Notes: a model not told the origin generated them from the letters alone. Positions 28,954-38,940 are shown, counted from the first letter of the stretch. The stretch is DNA of 64,000 nt from Flavobacteriales bacterium (GCA_947462255.1 CANHOA010000004.1:80898-144897); one strand, 5' to 3'. Program-made: numbers and translations.

Positions 28954-29526
28954 TTATTTCCATAAGGTCCTAAAAACGAGAATGGAACTGGTAGAGCCAA
29001 CAAATAGTAGCGTTATTGGTGGCAAATAATAGGGCCATTCATTAGGGTTAAACCAACCATGTAATCCAATTATTGTAACATGGATTAAGGAACTGATCAC
29101 ACCAACTTTTCCAAATTTATACAATTTGCTCCCAGACGGAATTCTTTTAAATGTCGCAATTAGTGGGATACTGAAAAATATAAATGTTATGATTCCCATT
29201 AATACGATATACCATCCATGTAAATTGAGACTAGTCCCGTCAAATAATGCGGCTTGTGCTCTTGGATTAATGAGAATTAAATTGGCGCCGATATGCAATA
29301 GACTAAATCCGTAGGCAATTTTACCAAATTCGCTCCGGTAAAGAGGGTAAGTGGAAAACCACCTGCTTGGTAATAAGGTCATTGCGAAAAATGTCCCGGC
29401 TGTCCAAGCAAATGATTTATTAAAAACAAATAGGGTGCTATCTATACCTAAGCCTTTTCCAAAATGGTAGCGAAGAGCAGCGTACACGTAAAAGAGAAAA
29501 AATAATATAAGTGCTTTCTTAACCAT
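28954..29526 (-). CDS. Ferric-reductase-like (MsrQ-type) transmembrane protein
   Basis: A 190-residue protein with about six membrane segments. It resembles the ferric reductase-like transmembrane domain: RYHFGKGLGIDST, FGKIAYGFSLLHIGANLIL (His in membrane), LHGWYIVLMGIITFIF and LIHVTIIGLHGWF. The histidines could ligate haem. No flavin or Fe-S domain is fused. The ATG at 29526 overlaps the truA stop (TAATG); an ATG at 29544 is an alternative. Co-translation with truA is likely. The electron partner is unknown. Confidence 0.6.
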   Translation of the reverse strand: MVKKALILFFLFYVYAALRYHFGKGLGIDSTLFVFNKSFAWTAGTFFAMTLLPSRWFSTYPLYRSEFGKIAYGFSLLHIGANLILINPRAQAALFDGTSLNLHGWYIVLMGIITFIFFSIPLIATFKRIPSGSKLYKFGKVGVISSLIHVTIIGLHGWFNPNEWPYYLPPITLLFVGSTSSILVFRTLWK

Positions 29527-30257
29527 TAATACGTTATTTCCCATAAAAATAATCCTTCTGCCGGAACGGATAAAGCTGCTGCTTGCCTGCTTTTTAAGAG
29601 CATGATTTCTGGGATGGAATCAGGTGACAACTTTTTGTAACCGACTTCTAATAAAGTTCCAACAATGGCTCTAACCATATTCCGCAGAAAACGATTTGCG
29701 CGTATTTCAAAAACGAGTTGAGAACCTTCAAACTTCCACTCTGCAAAGCTTACCTCGCAAAATGTATTTGTAACGTCTGAATGACTTTTAGCAAATGAGG
29801 CAAAATCATGTTTCCCGATGAGGTATTGTGCGGCCTCATTCATCTTATCAATATCAATCGGCTTGCGCATAAACCAACTAAATTCAGATAAAAAAGGCTC
29901 TTTTTCTTGATGAATAAAATAACGATACGTTCTTGATTTAGCGTTAAATCTAGCGTGAAGCGCTGAATCTACTTGAAAAACATCAAGAATTACAATGCTT
30001 TTGGGCAACACTTTGTTTAAGGTGTTTTTTAGAGCTTCCTCATCTATTGAATCTAGGAAATCGACGTGAAAAAAATAATTTTTTGCATGCACACCGGTAT
30101 CAGTCCTTCCGCAACCTACAATGGAAAATGAGGTATTTGAAAACAATTGTGCTAGGCAAGTCTCTATGGTTTCTTGAACAGAAGTGGCATTTGGTTGGGT
30201 TTGCCAGCCATGAAAACCAGTGCCTTTAAAACTAATTTTAAAAAAATACCGTCTCAT
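29526..30257 (-). CDS. truA: tRNA pseudouridine(38-40) synthase
   Basis: A 243-residue enzyme that isomerises uridines 38-40 in the tRNA anticodon stem. The nucleophile is Asp53 in GCGRTDTGVHA. Other family motifs are ISFKGTGFHGWQTQPN, NAKSRTYRYFIH, and the basic RFLRNMVRAIVGTLLEVG near the C-terminus. The ATG at 30257 is used; a GTG 12 bases upstream is less likely. Confidence 0.95.
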   Translation of the reverse strand: MRRYFFKISFKGTGFHGWQTQPNATSVQETIETCLAQLFSNTSFSIVGCGRTDTGVHAKNYFFHVDFLDSIDEEALKNTLNKVLPKSIVILDVFQVDSALHARFNAKSRTYRYFIHQEKEPFLSEFSWFMRKPIDIDKMNEAAQYLIGKHDFASFAKSHSDVTNTFCEVSFAEWKFEGSQLVFEIRANRFLRNMVRAIVGTLLEVGYKKLSPDSIPEIMLLKSRQAAALSVPAEGLFLWEITY

Positions 30258-30435
30258 ATTATTTTGCACAAAGATTGATAATATTTTTTAGTTAACCCTT
30301 CAATTTATTAAAATTCGAGGGGGCAACTATGCATGTAGTGTTTCGTTTAATAATAGGTTAAGTTTTCCTTTTTTTACATTAATGTTGTAACTTTACGCAT
30401 GAATGTTCAGTTAAACTACTCGTTTGAAAATTTAT

Positions 30436-32514
30436 ATGAATTATAATTTACTGAGATTTACCTTGTTTTTAATTGTTTTTGCTACTAGCAATGCATTTTC
30501 ACAATGTCCAAACTCAGCTAACATAGATTCGATAGATCAACCAACCTGTACCAATCCAACCGGAATAATCTATTTATCTGGGCTTCCTTCGGGCTCATGG
30601 ACTATTAATTCTTCACCAGCGGGTGTAACCCAATCCGGAAGCGGTTCAATTGCGGTAATTCCTGGGCTAATTCCTGGGCAATCATACACCTTTACCTACA
30701 GTGTTACCTCTCCGGCTTGTACTTCTAATCCAACCTCATCAGTTATTATAAATTCAGTGCCTAGTGTTCCCAATACGCCCATTGCGGGAGGAGTTACGCA
30801 ACCGACTTGTCTTGTAGCTACTGGATCTGTTGCCATTTCTAACTTACCTTCAACGGGTGGATGGACGCTCACTGCCACAAGCGCAACACTTGTTACGACA
30901 TCTATAACTGGTATCGGCTCAACAGTTTCTTTCACAGGGCTTCCAGTAGGTTCCTATACCTTTGTTCTTACTCAAAATTCAAATGGTTGTTCTTCCTCAA
31001 GTTCAAACCAAATTTTCATTAATCCTCCCATAGTCCCTTCAGCCCCGATTATTGGGACTATTACACAGCCGAGCTGTAGTGTTCCAACGGGTAGTGTGGC
31101 GTTAAGTGGACTTCCTAATCAAGCATGGACAATCACAACAAGCCCTGGCGCAATTTCCACTCCAGGCACTGGGAATTCTACCTTGCTAACAGGCCTTATC
31201 CCTAATACCTCATTTACTTTTACCGTTACTAATAATGTTAACAGTTGTGTTTCATTGAGTAGTCTTCCTGCACAAATAAATATCGCACCGATTATTCCTC
31301 CTGTTCCAACAGCCACTTCTGTTCAGCCGAATTGTCCAGTACCTTCAGGAACGATTAACGTAAGCGCTCCCCTTGGTGCCTACACGTACTCAATCGACGG
31401 CATATCGTATCAAATTTCGCCTATATTTTCTGGAGTTCCTCCAGGAAATTATACAATCTACGTTCAAAACAATTCATCTGGATGCACCAGTTCAAACGGT
31501 CCTACAGTTATTAATGCGCTTGCTATACCACCAAATATCACCTTGTTGTACGTAGACAGTATTTCATGTAATGGTTTATCTGATGGTGGCGCGGCCGTTC
31601 AGGTTACCTCCGGAGGCACCTCTCCTTTTGTGTATTCATGGTCCCCAATGGGAGGCACCAATGATACGGTTACTAATTTGCCTTTGGGTAACTACAATAT
31701 CGTTGTTGTAGATGCAGCACAATGTGTCGTTGTGCAAAGTTTTACAATCGCTCAACCCAGTGCTCTGACCATTTTTGGAAGTTCTACTCCTATCGATTGT
31801 GAATTAGGCACATTGGGAACGGTAGATGTAGATGTGTCGGGTGGAGAACAGCCATATCTTTACACGTGGAATATTCCGAGTGTCTCAACGGATAGCATCA
31901 GTAATTTAGACATTGGGCCCTATTCGGTAAATGTCACTGACAACAATGGTTGCTCTATTGCTTATGGAACAACAATTGGTATTATTAACGATTTATTGGT
32001 CAATATTAACCCAGCTGATACATCCATCAATCCAGGAACTTCCTTTGTAGCTAATGCTTACAGTTTAGGAAGTGATTATGTTTGGACACCCATTGATGGA
32101 TTAAGTTGTACCACTTGTCCTAATCCAGTTGTTTCACCTGATTCTTCAGGTATTTATTATGTATCGGTGAGTGATGACAATGGATGCCAAGGAAACGATT
32201 CTATGAGTGTTACAGTTAAGTTACTATGTGGCGAACTTTACGTACCAACGATTTTTTCTCCAAATGGAATAGGTCCTGAAGCAAATAATACATTATGGGT
32301 CTTCGGAAAAGTGGCTTGCATTAAACGTTTTAGTTTCCAAATCTATGATCGTTGGGGAGAGATGGTTTTTGAATCCATTAATATTCTAGATGGTTGGAAT
32401 GGTAATTTTAAGGAAAGACCAGCTACAAGTGGTAATTATGTATATAAATTAAGTGTGTTGTTGTTTGATGATTCAATCTATAATGCATCAGGTAGTGTCA
32501 CATTGGTAAGATAG
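30436..32514 (+). CDS. Secreted repeat protein with CHU_C (T9SS type B) domain
   Basis: A 692-residue exported protein. The signal peptide ends AFSQ (~21). Three to four ~85-residue repeats follow, each with TQPTC...TGSVAISNLP, W(T) and G(L)PNTSFTFT-type segments, then two SprB-like repeats (SGGTSPFVYSWSPMGG; SGGEQPYLYTWNIP). The final ~90 residues are a CHU_C domain (VPTIFSPNGIGPEANNTLW, FQIYDRWGEMVFES, GSVTLVR). The domain predicts T9SS export needing a SprF-like partner, and a PorP/SprF gene starts two bases after the stop. The ATG at 30436 is preferred to an upstream TTG. A weak -7-like TAACTTTA lies at 30388-30395. The repeats suggest an adhesin or filament. Confidence 0.85.
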   Translation: MNYNLLRFTLFLIVFATSNAFSQCPNSANIDSIDQPTCTNPTGIIYLSGLPSGSWTINSSPAGVTQSGSGSIAVIPGLIPGQSYTFTYSVTSPACTSNPTSSVIINSVPSVPNTPIAGGVTQPTCLVATGSVAISNLPSTGGWTLTATSATLVTTSITGIGSTVSFTGLPVGSYTFVLTQNSNGCSSSSSNQIFINPPIVPSAPIIGTITQPSCSVPTGSVALSGLPNQAWTITTSPGAISTPGTGNSTLLTGLIPNTSFTFTVTNNVNSCVSLSSLPAQINIAPIIPPVPTATSVQPNCPVPSGTINVSAPLGAYTYSIDGISYQISPIFSGVPPGNYTIYVQNNSSGCTSSNGPTVINALAIPPNITLLYVDSISCNGLSDGGAAVQVTSGGTSPFVYSWSPMGGTNDTVTNLPLGNYNIVVVDAAQCVVVQSFTIAQPSALTIFGSSTPIDCELGTLGTVDVDVSGGEQPYLYTWNIPSVSTDSISNLDIGPYSVNVTDNNGCSIAYGTTIGIINDLLVNINPADTSINPGTSFVANAYSLGSDYVWTPIDGLSCTTCPNPVVSPDSSGIYYVSVSDDNGCQGNDSMSVTVKLLCGELYVPTIFSPNGIGPEANNTLWVFGKVACIKRFSFQIYDRWGEMVFESINILDGWNGNFKERPATSGNYVYKLSVLLFDDSIYNASGSVTLVR

Positions 32515-32516
32515 GT

Positions 32517-33563
32517 ATGAAAACAAAGAAATTAATTTTATTTTCAATTGTCCTAATTAGTCTTTTATCGGGCTCTAAGTTGACTGCGCAAGATGTTCAT
32601 TTTTCGCAAATGGAGTATGCACCTATGACACTAAATCCTGCCTTAGCGGGCGCATTTTCGACTTTTCAAGGTGTTGCAATGTTTCGCTCTCAATATGGTA
32701 GTTTCGCCACTCCATACACTACTATGGCGGCTTCCATGGATGGAAAATTAACCCCAGCATCTAGTTTGCAGAAAGGAATTATTGGAGGGGGAATTAACTT
32801 CCATAATGATCGTATGGGCGAAAATAATTATAATCAAACCCTCGTCAACATAAGCTTGGCGTATCATCTGATGCTAAATAAAAATAGTAAAGTTGGCCTA
32901 GGATTGTCTTCGGGCTTTGGGCAGGCTTCAACAAATCCTGCTGCAGGTCAATGGGGTGTGCAGTATGATGGCACAGCGTTCAATCCTGTTATCGCTTCGG
33001 GAGAATCATTCTACAAACAAAATTTTTCCTATTTTGACATGGGAGCAGGGATGTTATATTCGTATAAAACCAATAATAAATACGTCAATGATAAAGCGGA
33101 TAAGTCGATTAATGTTGGCGTTTCTGCATTTCACATCAACCGACCGATAAGTTCTTTTTATAATTCTACCATTCAACAATTACCGATACGGTATAGCGTC
33201 TTTGTAAATGGCAGTATCGCGCTTCCTCAAGCCAATGGTGCTATTTTACCTGGAATATACTATCAACGACAGAAAACATACAATGAAGTTATGCTCGGAT
33301 TTTATTACAAGCAATTCTTAACAGAAGGATCCAGAACAACCTCAATAAATAAAGAAGCCTCGTTCTCAGTGGGACTATTTACCCGGTATAAAGATGCCAT
33401 GATTATCAAGCTTATGGCTGAATGGGGCGCTGTTTCGCTTGGATTTTCATATGACATTAACATTTCTCGACTGTCTATCGTTTCCAATTTCAAAGGAGGA
33501 ACAGAGGTCTTTGTTCGATACGATTTAGATAAGTTTTCCCGAAAAAAAATAAGGGTTAAATAA
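32517..33563 (+). CDS. PorP/SprF family T9SS outer-membrane protein
   Basis: A 348-residue predicted outer-membrane beta-barrel. Signal peptide ~1-24 (ending TAQ), then DVHFSQMEYAPMTLNPALAG, the family N-terminus. Many alternating amphipathic strands follow (GGGINFHNDRMGENNYNQT, LGLSSGFGQA, GVSAFHINRPISSF), ending in KFSRKKIRVK. SprF of Flavobacterium johnsoniae is needed to export the adhesin SprB. The neighbouring CHU_C protein is the likely cargo here. Confidence 0.92.
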   Translation: MKTKKLILFSIVLISLLSGSKLTAQDVHFSQMEYAPMTLNPALAGAFSTFQGVAMFRSQYGSFATPYTTMAASMDGKLTPASSLQKGIIGGGINFHNDRMGENNYNQTLVNISLAYHLMLNKNSKVGLGLSSGFGQASTNPAAGQWGVQYDGTAFNPVIASGESFYKQNFSYFDMGAGMLYSYKTNNKYVNDKADKSINVGVSAFHINRPISSFYNSTIQQLPIRYSVFVNGSIALPQANGAILPGIYYQRQKTYNEVMLGFYYKQFLTEGSRTTSINKEASFSVGLFTRYKDAMIIKLMAEWGAVSLGFSYDINISRLSIVSNFKGGTEVFVRYDLDKFSRKKIRVK

Positions 33564-33569
33564 CATCAG

Positions 33570-34943
33570 CTATTTTGTAACGAATGGGTAATCCAGCTTA
33601 CTTAAGTCGGCTTTGAAAAGATCATAACTAAAATAATCACCACTTTCGTTAATGCTTGCAAAAACACATTGATTTGTCTTTGGATTAAATTGAAAATGGG
33701 TATCGTTGTTCGCAGAGTTTATCGCCAAACCTAAGTTTTTGGGAGCACTCCAAACCCCTTCAATATTTTCACAATAATAAATGTCATATCCGCCATAACC
33801 AGGTAGTCCATCACTGCTGAAAAATAAATACTTGCCATCTGAAGTTAGGAAGGGGGTAGTTTCATTATCAAGGGAATTAATGTTTTTTGGAAGCGCTTTT
33901 GCTGTTCCCCAAACATCATCTGTTTGTTGCACGACAAACAGATCCATTCCTGAATTTTCCGCTTTGCGGTCACTGATAAAAATCAGTTGTCTTCCACCCT
34001 CATTATTTTCAGATAGGGTTGCCCCACCTTCAAAATAATCAGTATTTATACTTTTATTTTTAATCACACTCATTGATGACCATTGGAAAGGAACATCACC
34101 TGTGATTTCAAAGATATCAGAGCTTTTTGTTGTTTTTTCAGCAGCAGATGTATTCACTGTTGTTAATCCATAAAGCCCATTTTCTGCAACGAAACTCATG
34201 GCGTCAAATCCATTGGTATTAAAATCAATGAATGTTCCCGGCTGAATCACCCAATCATTTTTAGTTATATCCCAAACTGCATGGTACATATCTTCATAAT
34301 ATTGTAGATCATCGGGGTTGAGGTTATTTCCTGTTGTCTCGGGCCTCCTTGCGGTAAAAATCAACTCTTTTCCATCGTTAATTAGTATCGGAGCATACTC
34401 GGCATCAAGTGTATTTAGTAATGGCGATAAGGGCTCTCGTATATTAGTGATGCCAGCCTTCATATCTTTTAAAGCAAGTTCACACTGATCAATGTAAAAA
34501 AATATATTATTTAATTTCGCGGTTTTTGTACCCATTAATTGTGCTGTTTTTTTGAAATGAACAGCTGCCATATCAATATTGCCTAGCCGTTGATTAACAT
34601 ATGCTAATAGTTCATTTAAACCGGCATCAGCATCATCTGATCGGCTTATTAATTCAAGTGCACGTGAAGCACATTCCTCTGCTGCATAATAAAGGGATAG
34701 TTCATAAAAACTTTTTCCCATCCAATATTGAATCTTCCAATTTGTCGTGTCCATTAGCTCTGCTTTTTTTAGTAATGCAATGGCATCATTAAAACGAGTT
34801 AGGTTGTAAAGCTCTATGCTTTTACTAAGGGAGAGATTAACGCTTGTTTTTTCAACAATGTTCAGTTGGTCTTTTTGACTTATCGCTAGTTGGCTCGTAA
34901 GTAATCCAATTGAAACAAATAAAATATGCATGTGTTTTTTCAT
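33570..34943 (-). CDS. Exported TPR and PD40 beta-propeller protein
   Basis: A 457-residue protein with a signal peptide (~1-22, ending AISQ). Residues ~35-150 are TPR-like helical pairs (NLTRFNDAIALLKKAELMD, YWMGKSFYELSLYYAAEECASRAL). Residues ~165-450 carry PD40/WD40-like strands (APILINDGKELIFTARRP, GGRQLIFISDRKAENSGMDLF, TPFLTSDGKYLFFSSDGLPGYGGYDIYY). This is the PorE/SprE-associated architecture minus the OmpA peptidoglycan-binding domain. It is convergent with the PorP/SprF gene; a link to the T9SS pair is plausible but unproven. Confidence 0.75.
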   Translation of the reverse strand: MKKHMHILFVSIGLLTSQLAISQKDQLNIVEKTSVNLSLSKSIELYNLTRFNDAIALLKKAELMDTTNWKIQYWMGKSFYELSLYYAAEECASRALELISRSDDADAGLNELLAYVNQRLGNIDMAAVHFKKTAQLMGTKTAKLNNIFFYIDQCELALKDMKAGITNIREPLSPLLNTLDAEYAPILINDGKELIFTARRPETTGNNLNPDDLQYYEDMYHAVWDITKNDWVIQPGTFIDFNTNGFDAMSFVAENGLYGLTTVNTSAAEKTTKSSDIFEITGDVPFQWSSMSVIKNKSINTDYFEGGATLSENNEGGRQLIFISDRKAENSGMDLFVVQQTDDVWGTAKALPKNINSLDNETTPFLTSDGKYLFFSSDGLPGYGGYDIYYCENIEGVWSAPKNLGLAINSANNDTHFQFNPKTNQCVFASINESGDYFSYDLFKADLSKLDYPFVTK

Positions 34944-34965
34944 GGTTCTAAATTAGTAATTTAAT

Positions 34966-35613
34966 TTAAGATATTTCCAATTCATTTGATTCGAAATAAT
35001 GCTTTCCAACCTTGTTCTTTTTTAATTCATTGATTATTTTTTTCGCAACTTTTTCACCAGAAATACTGCGGTATTTTTTTAAGCGTCCTATAAGCAGGGG
35101 ATTGATGAGGCTTGAAATTCGTTGTGATATCCATTCAAGTGGTCGTGCAGTTTCTCGCTTTCCTATTAAGATCGATGGTCTATAAATAAAAGTGGAATTA
35201 AAAGAAAGCTCACTAATTAATCGTTCTATTTCTCCTTTCAATGCAGGATAAAAAACAGATGATTTTTCATTTGCACCAATAGAACTTACCAAATGCACTT
35301 GTTTATGGCCATTCTCTAATGCTCCTTTCGCTGAAATAAGCGTATACGTTAAATCGATTTCACGATAGGATTTTTTATCGGGTGTCTTTTTTCTGGTGGT
35401 TCCTAGGGTACAGATCAAAGCGTCCCCATTTGTTTCTTTGATAACTGATGAAAGGTCAGCAAAATCAATAACAAGTTCATTTATTTTTGGATCTTTAGTT
35501 GCTAAAGGCCTTCGTACTATGACATTAATTTTTGTGAAGTAATTGTCTGCACAAGCTTGCTTAATAAGGTGCATTCCAATCAATCCGGAACCGCCAAGTA
35601 TGGTTATTTTCAT
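34966..35613 (-). CDS. NAD(P)-binding atypical SDR / oxidoreductase
   Basis: A 215-residue Rossmann-fold protein of the atypical short-chain dehydrogenase type (HTATIP2-like). The cofactor glycine motif is ITILGGSGLIGMHL at residues 3-16. ALICTLGTTRKKTP, VHLVSSIGANEKSSVFYPALKGEIE and FIYRPSILIGKRE are typical of the family. The Tyr-x-x-x-Lys of classical SDRs is replaced by Tyr-Pro-Ala-Leu-Lys (YPALKGE). The substrate is unknown. The ATG at 35613 is used in preference to a TTG 12 bases upstream. Confidence 0.8.
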   Translation of the reverse strand: MKITILGGSGLIGMHLIKQACADNYFTKINVIVRRPLATKDPKINELVIDFADLSSVIKETNGDALICTLGTTRKKTPDKKSYREIDLTYTLISAKGALENGHKQVHLVSSIGANEKSSVFYPALKGEIERLISELSFNSTFIYRPSILIGKRETARPLEWISQRISSLINPLLIGRLKKYRSISGEKVAKKIINELKKNKVGKHYFESNELEIS

Positions 35614-35676
35614 AAGTTTATGCAAATGTAAATTTTTCTATATGAATTTAAATTAATTTTATCGAAAGTGTTTAAA

Positions 35677-36105
35677 ATGAAATGTGTTGTATTGTGTTAC
35701 CAAGTTAACGAGCTTTTTTCTCAAACTATTGCGGATGAAAAACATGATGGGAAACCCTCTGCTGATAATGTTAAAAACCATTGGGAAGATGAATTACAAA
35801 TTTCTTCTACCGTTATATCTGTTGAGGAGTTGCATAGTGAATCCTACCAATTAGAAGGCTCTTATGGAAATGGGGAAGCCTTTCAATTCGAAATTCCAGC
35901 AATGCGTTTGGTGAAAATCGTATCTGAAAACGCTCCCGTTTGTTACGTAGGTGCTTCGGAATCGATGATTGAAAAAATCATATTGACAAATAATGCTGAA
36001 CAATATATTGTCAAAATATTCTTAAAGGATTTGGAGCCATTCGCTAATCCTGTTCCAGGGATTTATATATCCACAAAAGAATTTCCCAAAGAACTTAGTT
36101 CCTGA
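35677..36105 (+). CDS. Hypothetical protein coupled to an ABC ATPase gene
   Basis: A 142-residue soluble-looking protein that I do not recognise. It begins MKCVVLCYQVNELFSQT and is rich in Glu; a central beta-rich part (SYQLEGSYGNGEAFQFEIPAMRLV) and a final PGIYISTKEFP stand out. There is no signal peptide or membrane segment. Its TGA overlaps the next ATG (TGATG), so it is probably translated together with the ABC ATPase. The ATG at 35677 is preferred over a GTG at 35668. Confidence 0.6.
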   Translation: MKCVVLCYQVNELFSQTIADEKHDGKPSADNVKNHWEDELQISSTVISVEELHSESYQLEGSYGNGEAFQFEIPAMRLVKIVSENAPVCYVGASESMIEKIILTNNAEQYIVKIFLKDLEPFANPVPGIYISTKEFPKELSS

Positions 36106-37028
36106 TGCTAGCCGTTTCTACGATATCATTAGCTTATGAAAAACCAGTACTTTGCGATGTTTCATTGACATTAGTTGGGTCTGAAATAATTGGTTTGGTA
36201 GGAAAAAGTGGTGCTGGGAAATCCTCTCTTTTAAAAATCATGGCCGGGCTAATAGATCAGGATAACGGTGACGTATTGCTAGATGGGAAATTACAGCCAA
36301 AATCATCGCTGCGCTTAATACCGGGAACGAAAGGAATTGAGTTGGTCAATCAAGATTTTAAGTTGGATGTTTATCATACTGTTGCCGAAAATATCAGGGA
36401 GTCTATTTTGTATCTTCCAAATGCAGAACGTGAACGTAGAGTGGAGCAAATGCTAAGCCTTTTCGAATTAAAACCCATAAGGCATCAAAAAGCTCATTTG
36501 CTCTCAGGAGGTGAGCAACAACGCCTTGCAATTGCTCGAGCTGTTGCAAAAAAACCTAAGGTGCTACTTTTAGATGAACCCTTTGCTCATCTCGATGCTA
36601 GACTTCGCCTAAAACTGACTAATTTCTTGCTTAAATTAAAAGAAAAAGAAGGGGTGGCAATGGTTATCGTTTCTCATGATGGGCAAGAAATTTTAGGGGT
36701 TTCTGATAGTATTTGTATCTTGAAAAATGGGCGATTGAGTCGAAAAAAAAACCGGATTGAGTCTTACTATAATCCGTCAAGTAAAATCGATGCTTTGTTC
36801 TTTGGACCAATTAATTCTATCGTGCTAAACGGGAAAAGAGTCCTTTTTCGACCTGATGAATATAAACAAAATAGCAGTGGAGCAATATCATTATCTTTTG
36901 TGCGTGCCGTATTTTTAGGTTCAATTTATTATAATTATTTTTATACCTTAGCAAAAGAGGAACTTGTTCTCATTAGCATCAATCCTCTTAATAATACCAC
37001 TGCAATTGACATCGACAAAAAAAACTAA
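36105..37028 (+). CDS. ABC transporter ATP-binding protein with TOBE-like tail
   Basis: A 307-residue ATPase. Walker A is GKSGAGKSS (~34-42), the signature [14 protein letters not shown] is near 134, Walker [12 protein letters not shown] near 154, and the H-loop VIVSHDG near 187. Residues ~235-305 resemble the TOBE-type regulatory tail of PotA/FbpC importers ([17 protein letters not shown]). No permease or binding-protein gene is adjacent, so the partner is encoded elsewhere or the ATPase has another role. Confidence 0.85.
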   Translation: MLAVSTISLAYEKPVLCDVSLTLVGSEIIGLVGKSGAGKSSLLKIMAGLIDQDNGDVLLDGKLQPKSSLRLIPGTKGIELVNQDFKLDVYHTVAENIRESILYLPNAERERRVEQMLSLFELKPIRHQKAHLLSGGEQQRLAIARAVAKKPKVLLLDEPFAHLDARLRLKLTNFLLKLKEKEGVAMVIVSHDGQEILGVSDSICILKNGRLSRKKNRIESYYNPSSKIDALFFGPINSIVLNGKRVLFRPDEYKQNSSGAISLSFVRAVFLGSIYYNYFYTLAKEELVLISINPLNNTTAIDIDKKN

Positions 37029-37875
37029 GCTACAAAGGTTCCTGCAGTATTTGACGGTCTTAAAAGAAGCGTTTATTGCCTATGTGAAGGAGGGGGCGTT
37101 CTTCCATGGAGCTGCACTGGCATATTATACGCTGTTTGCTCTAATTCCAATTCTTTACTTATCTATCTCAATCTTTGGAAGAATAGTGGGCTACGATAAA
37201 ATGATTTTCATAATTCAGCAGCTTTTTAATGAAAAAATCGGATTGAAAGATACAGATAGTATAATGGTGTATATCAAAAACATGCAATTAGATCAAGGGA
37301 GTTGGTTTTTTGAATTGATGAGTATTTTTGTTCTACTTTATACCTGTTCGGCTTTTCTTGTATCACTCAAAAGGAGCTTAAATGATTTCTTTGAGGTAGA
37401 AAATAAAGAAAATCAAAACATTATTCTAAGTTTAATTGGATTTAGATTCCTATCTGTTTTCTTCATAGCAGCCTTCGCTTTAATCATAATTCTATTTTAC
37501 TTTTTTCAAATTTTTATTGTGTCGCTTATCGAACATTGGATAGTGACAACGAATGGTTTTGTTGATATAGGGCTCTATATCTTGCATCACTTGATTGCGA
37601 TAATAAGCAATACCTTGATCTTTTGGGTTATTTTTAAGTTTGTTAATGATGCGAAGGTGTCTTCAAAATTAGCTTTCCGAGGTGCTATTCTCACTGCTAT
37701 TCTGCTATATGTTAGTCAATTAGGAATCAAATTTTACTTGCAGCATTATTTCTTTCTTGGCAAAGCGGGTATCGCTGGTTCTTTATTTATTCTACTAGCT
37801 TGGGTTAATTATTCTGCACAAATTGTCTTTTTTGGAGCGAAATATACATACATCTTGAAAAAAAACAGAAACTAA
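37006..37875 (+). CDS. YihY/BrkB family inner-membrane protein
   Basis: A ~289-residue protein with six membrane segments and the family signature FFHGAALAYYTLFALIPILYLSI near the start. LLYTCSAFLVSLKRSLNDFF, GAILTAILLYVSQLGIKFYL and LFILLAWVNYSAQIVFFGAKYTY follow. YihY/BrkB proteins are poorly understood and were once misnamed ribonuclease BN. No in-frame ATG precedes the conserved region; TTG at 37006 is the best guess, with TTG at 37051 and 36964 as alternatives. Either of the upstream two overlaps the ABC ATPase gene. Confidence 0.82.
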   Translation: MTSTKKTKLQRFLQYLTVLKEAFIAYVKEGAFFHGAALAYYTLFALIPILYLSISIFGRIVGYDKMIFIIQQLFNEKIGLKDTDSIMVYIKNMQLDQGSWFFELMSIFVLLYTCSAFLVSLKRSLNDFFEVENKENQNIILSLIGFRFLSVFFIAAFALIIILFYFFQIFIVSLIEHWIVTTNGFVDIGLYILHHLIAIISNTLIFWVIFKFVNDAKVSSKLAFRGAILTAILLYVSQLGIKFYLQHYFFLGKAGIAGSLFILLAWVNYSAQIVFFGAKYTYILKKNRN

Positions 37876-38021
37876 TCTTTCGATCGCTTATTTATCTCCG
37901 TTTGGTTTTTTGATTACTTTTCTACCTGATATCTAATAAAATGAGTGCTGTTTTATAAATTTTTTAGTGTCTTATTTAATAAGATTTTTACCTTTAGGCT
38001 TTACAATAAACATTCATAATC

Positions 38022-38939
38022 ATGAAAAATTCAACATTCTTTTTAATCTTTGTTTTTGCTCTAATCCTTTTTTCCTGTAAAGATACAGGTGTTTTGTTTT
38101 CGCCAAAATATAAAACAACCATTTTTAAAGGACAACAAGGTGAAACAGAAGTCAATAATTTTAATCGCAAACAAGCCGAACGAGAAAAGAGTTTAGCCGA
38201 AACATTAGAAAAAGCTGATGAGGCTTTACGGCGCCTGGAGGATCAAAAAAAAATGTTTTATTCAATTGATAGTACCGAGCGAATTAAAGAAATAGATGTT
38301 CAATTGGATAACTTGATGGAAAGAACGCAACAAATTATTAATTCTCTTAATGAAATTGATCCATATTCACCGAGCGGTCATGAAAAGTCTTTGCTGCTAG
38401 CCACAGAATTAAATGATTTATTGTTTCATTATATTTATCCAGTTGGCGAATTAATCCTTGCCAATAAAGAAATAAAAAATATATCGGCAGACATAAGTTT
38501 TGAAACGGGTAGTTCTGAATTAACCAAAGATGGCAGAATGGCTATTTCAACATTAATTCAAACAATTACTAAAGATATTGCTGATTGGAAATTATATTTA
38601 GATCAACATAATGAAAATGTGTTTAATCAAGATGAATATCGGACAATTTTAGTAATTAATGGATACTCAGATTTGCAAGGAGTAGGTACTGCAAAAGCTC
38701 GAGCGGAAAGAAATCAAGATTTGTCCGAGAAGCGAGCTGCTGCTGTCTCTGCAGAATTTGAAAAACAACTCACTGACTTGAAAACCAAGTTGAATTTGAC
38801 GTATAGCGTTACGTTTTTTGGGATGGGTGAAAATTTACCCCCTCAACAAATAGATAATGGAAAATTAAACAATCCAAGTCGACGAATAACAACGGTTAGT
38901 ATGGTCGTGGGACCGAAAATTCTTCTCTATGTCGATTAA
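38022..38939 (+). CDS. OmpA-like lipoprotein with coiled coil
   Basis: A 305-residue lipoprotein: the signal peptide ends in LILFSC, with Cys19 lipidated. Residues ~45-115 are charged and helical (REKSLAETLEKADEALRRLE), a likely coiled coil. Residues ~165-300 are OmpA-like: ISFETGSSELTKDGRMAIS, VINGYSDLQGVG, NQDLSEKRAAAVSAEF and NNPSRRITTVSMV. OmpA-like domains bind peptidoglycan, so it may tether the outer membrane. The coding direction is convergent with lptD. Confidence 0.78.
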   Translation: MKNSTFFLIFVFALILFSCKDTGVLFSPKYKTTIFKGQQGETEVNNFNRKQAEREKSLAETLEKADEALRRLEDQKKMFYSIDSTERIKEIDVQLDNLMERTQQIINSLNEIDPYSPSGHEKSLLLATELNDLLFHYIYPVGELILANKEIKNISADISFETGSSELTKDGRMAISTLIQTITKDIADWKLYLDQHNENVFNQDEYRTILVINGYSDLQGVGTAKARAERNQDLSEKRAAAVSAEFEKQLTDLKTKLNLTYSVTFFGMGENLPPQQIDNGKLNNPSRRITTVSMVVGPKILLYVD

Positions 38940-38940
38940 T

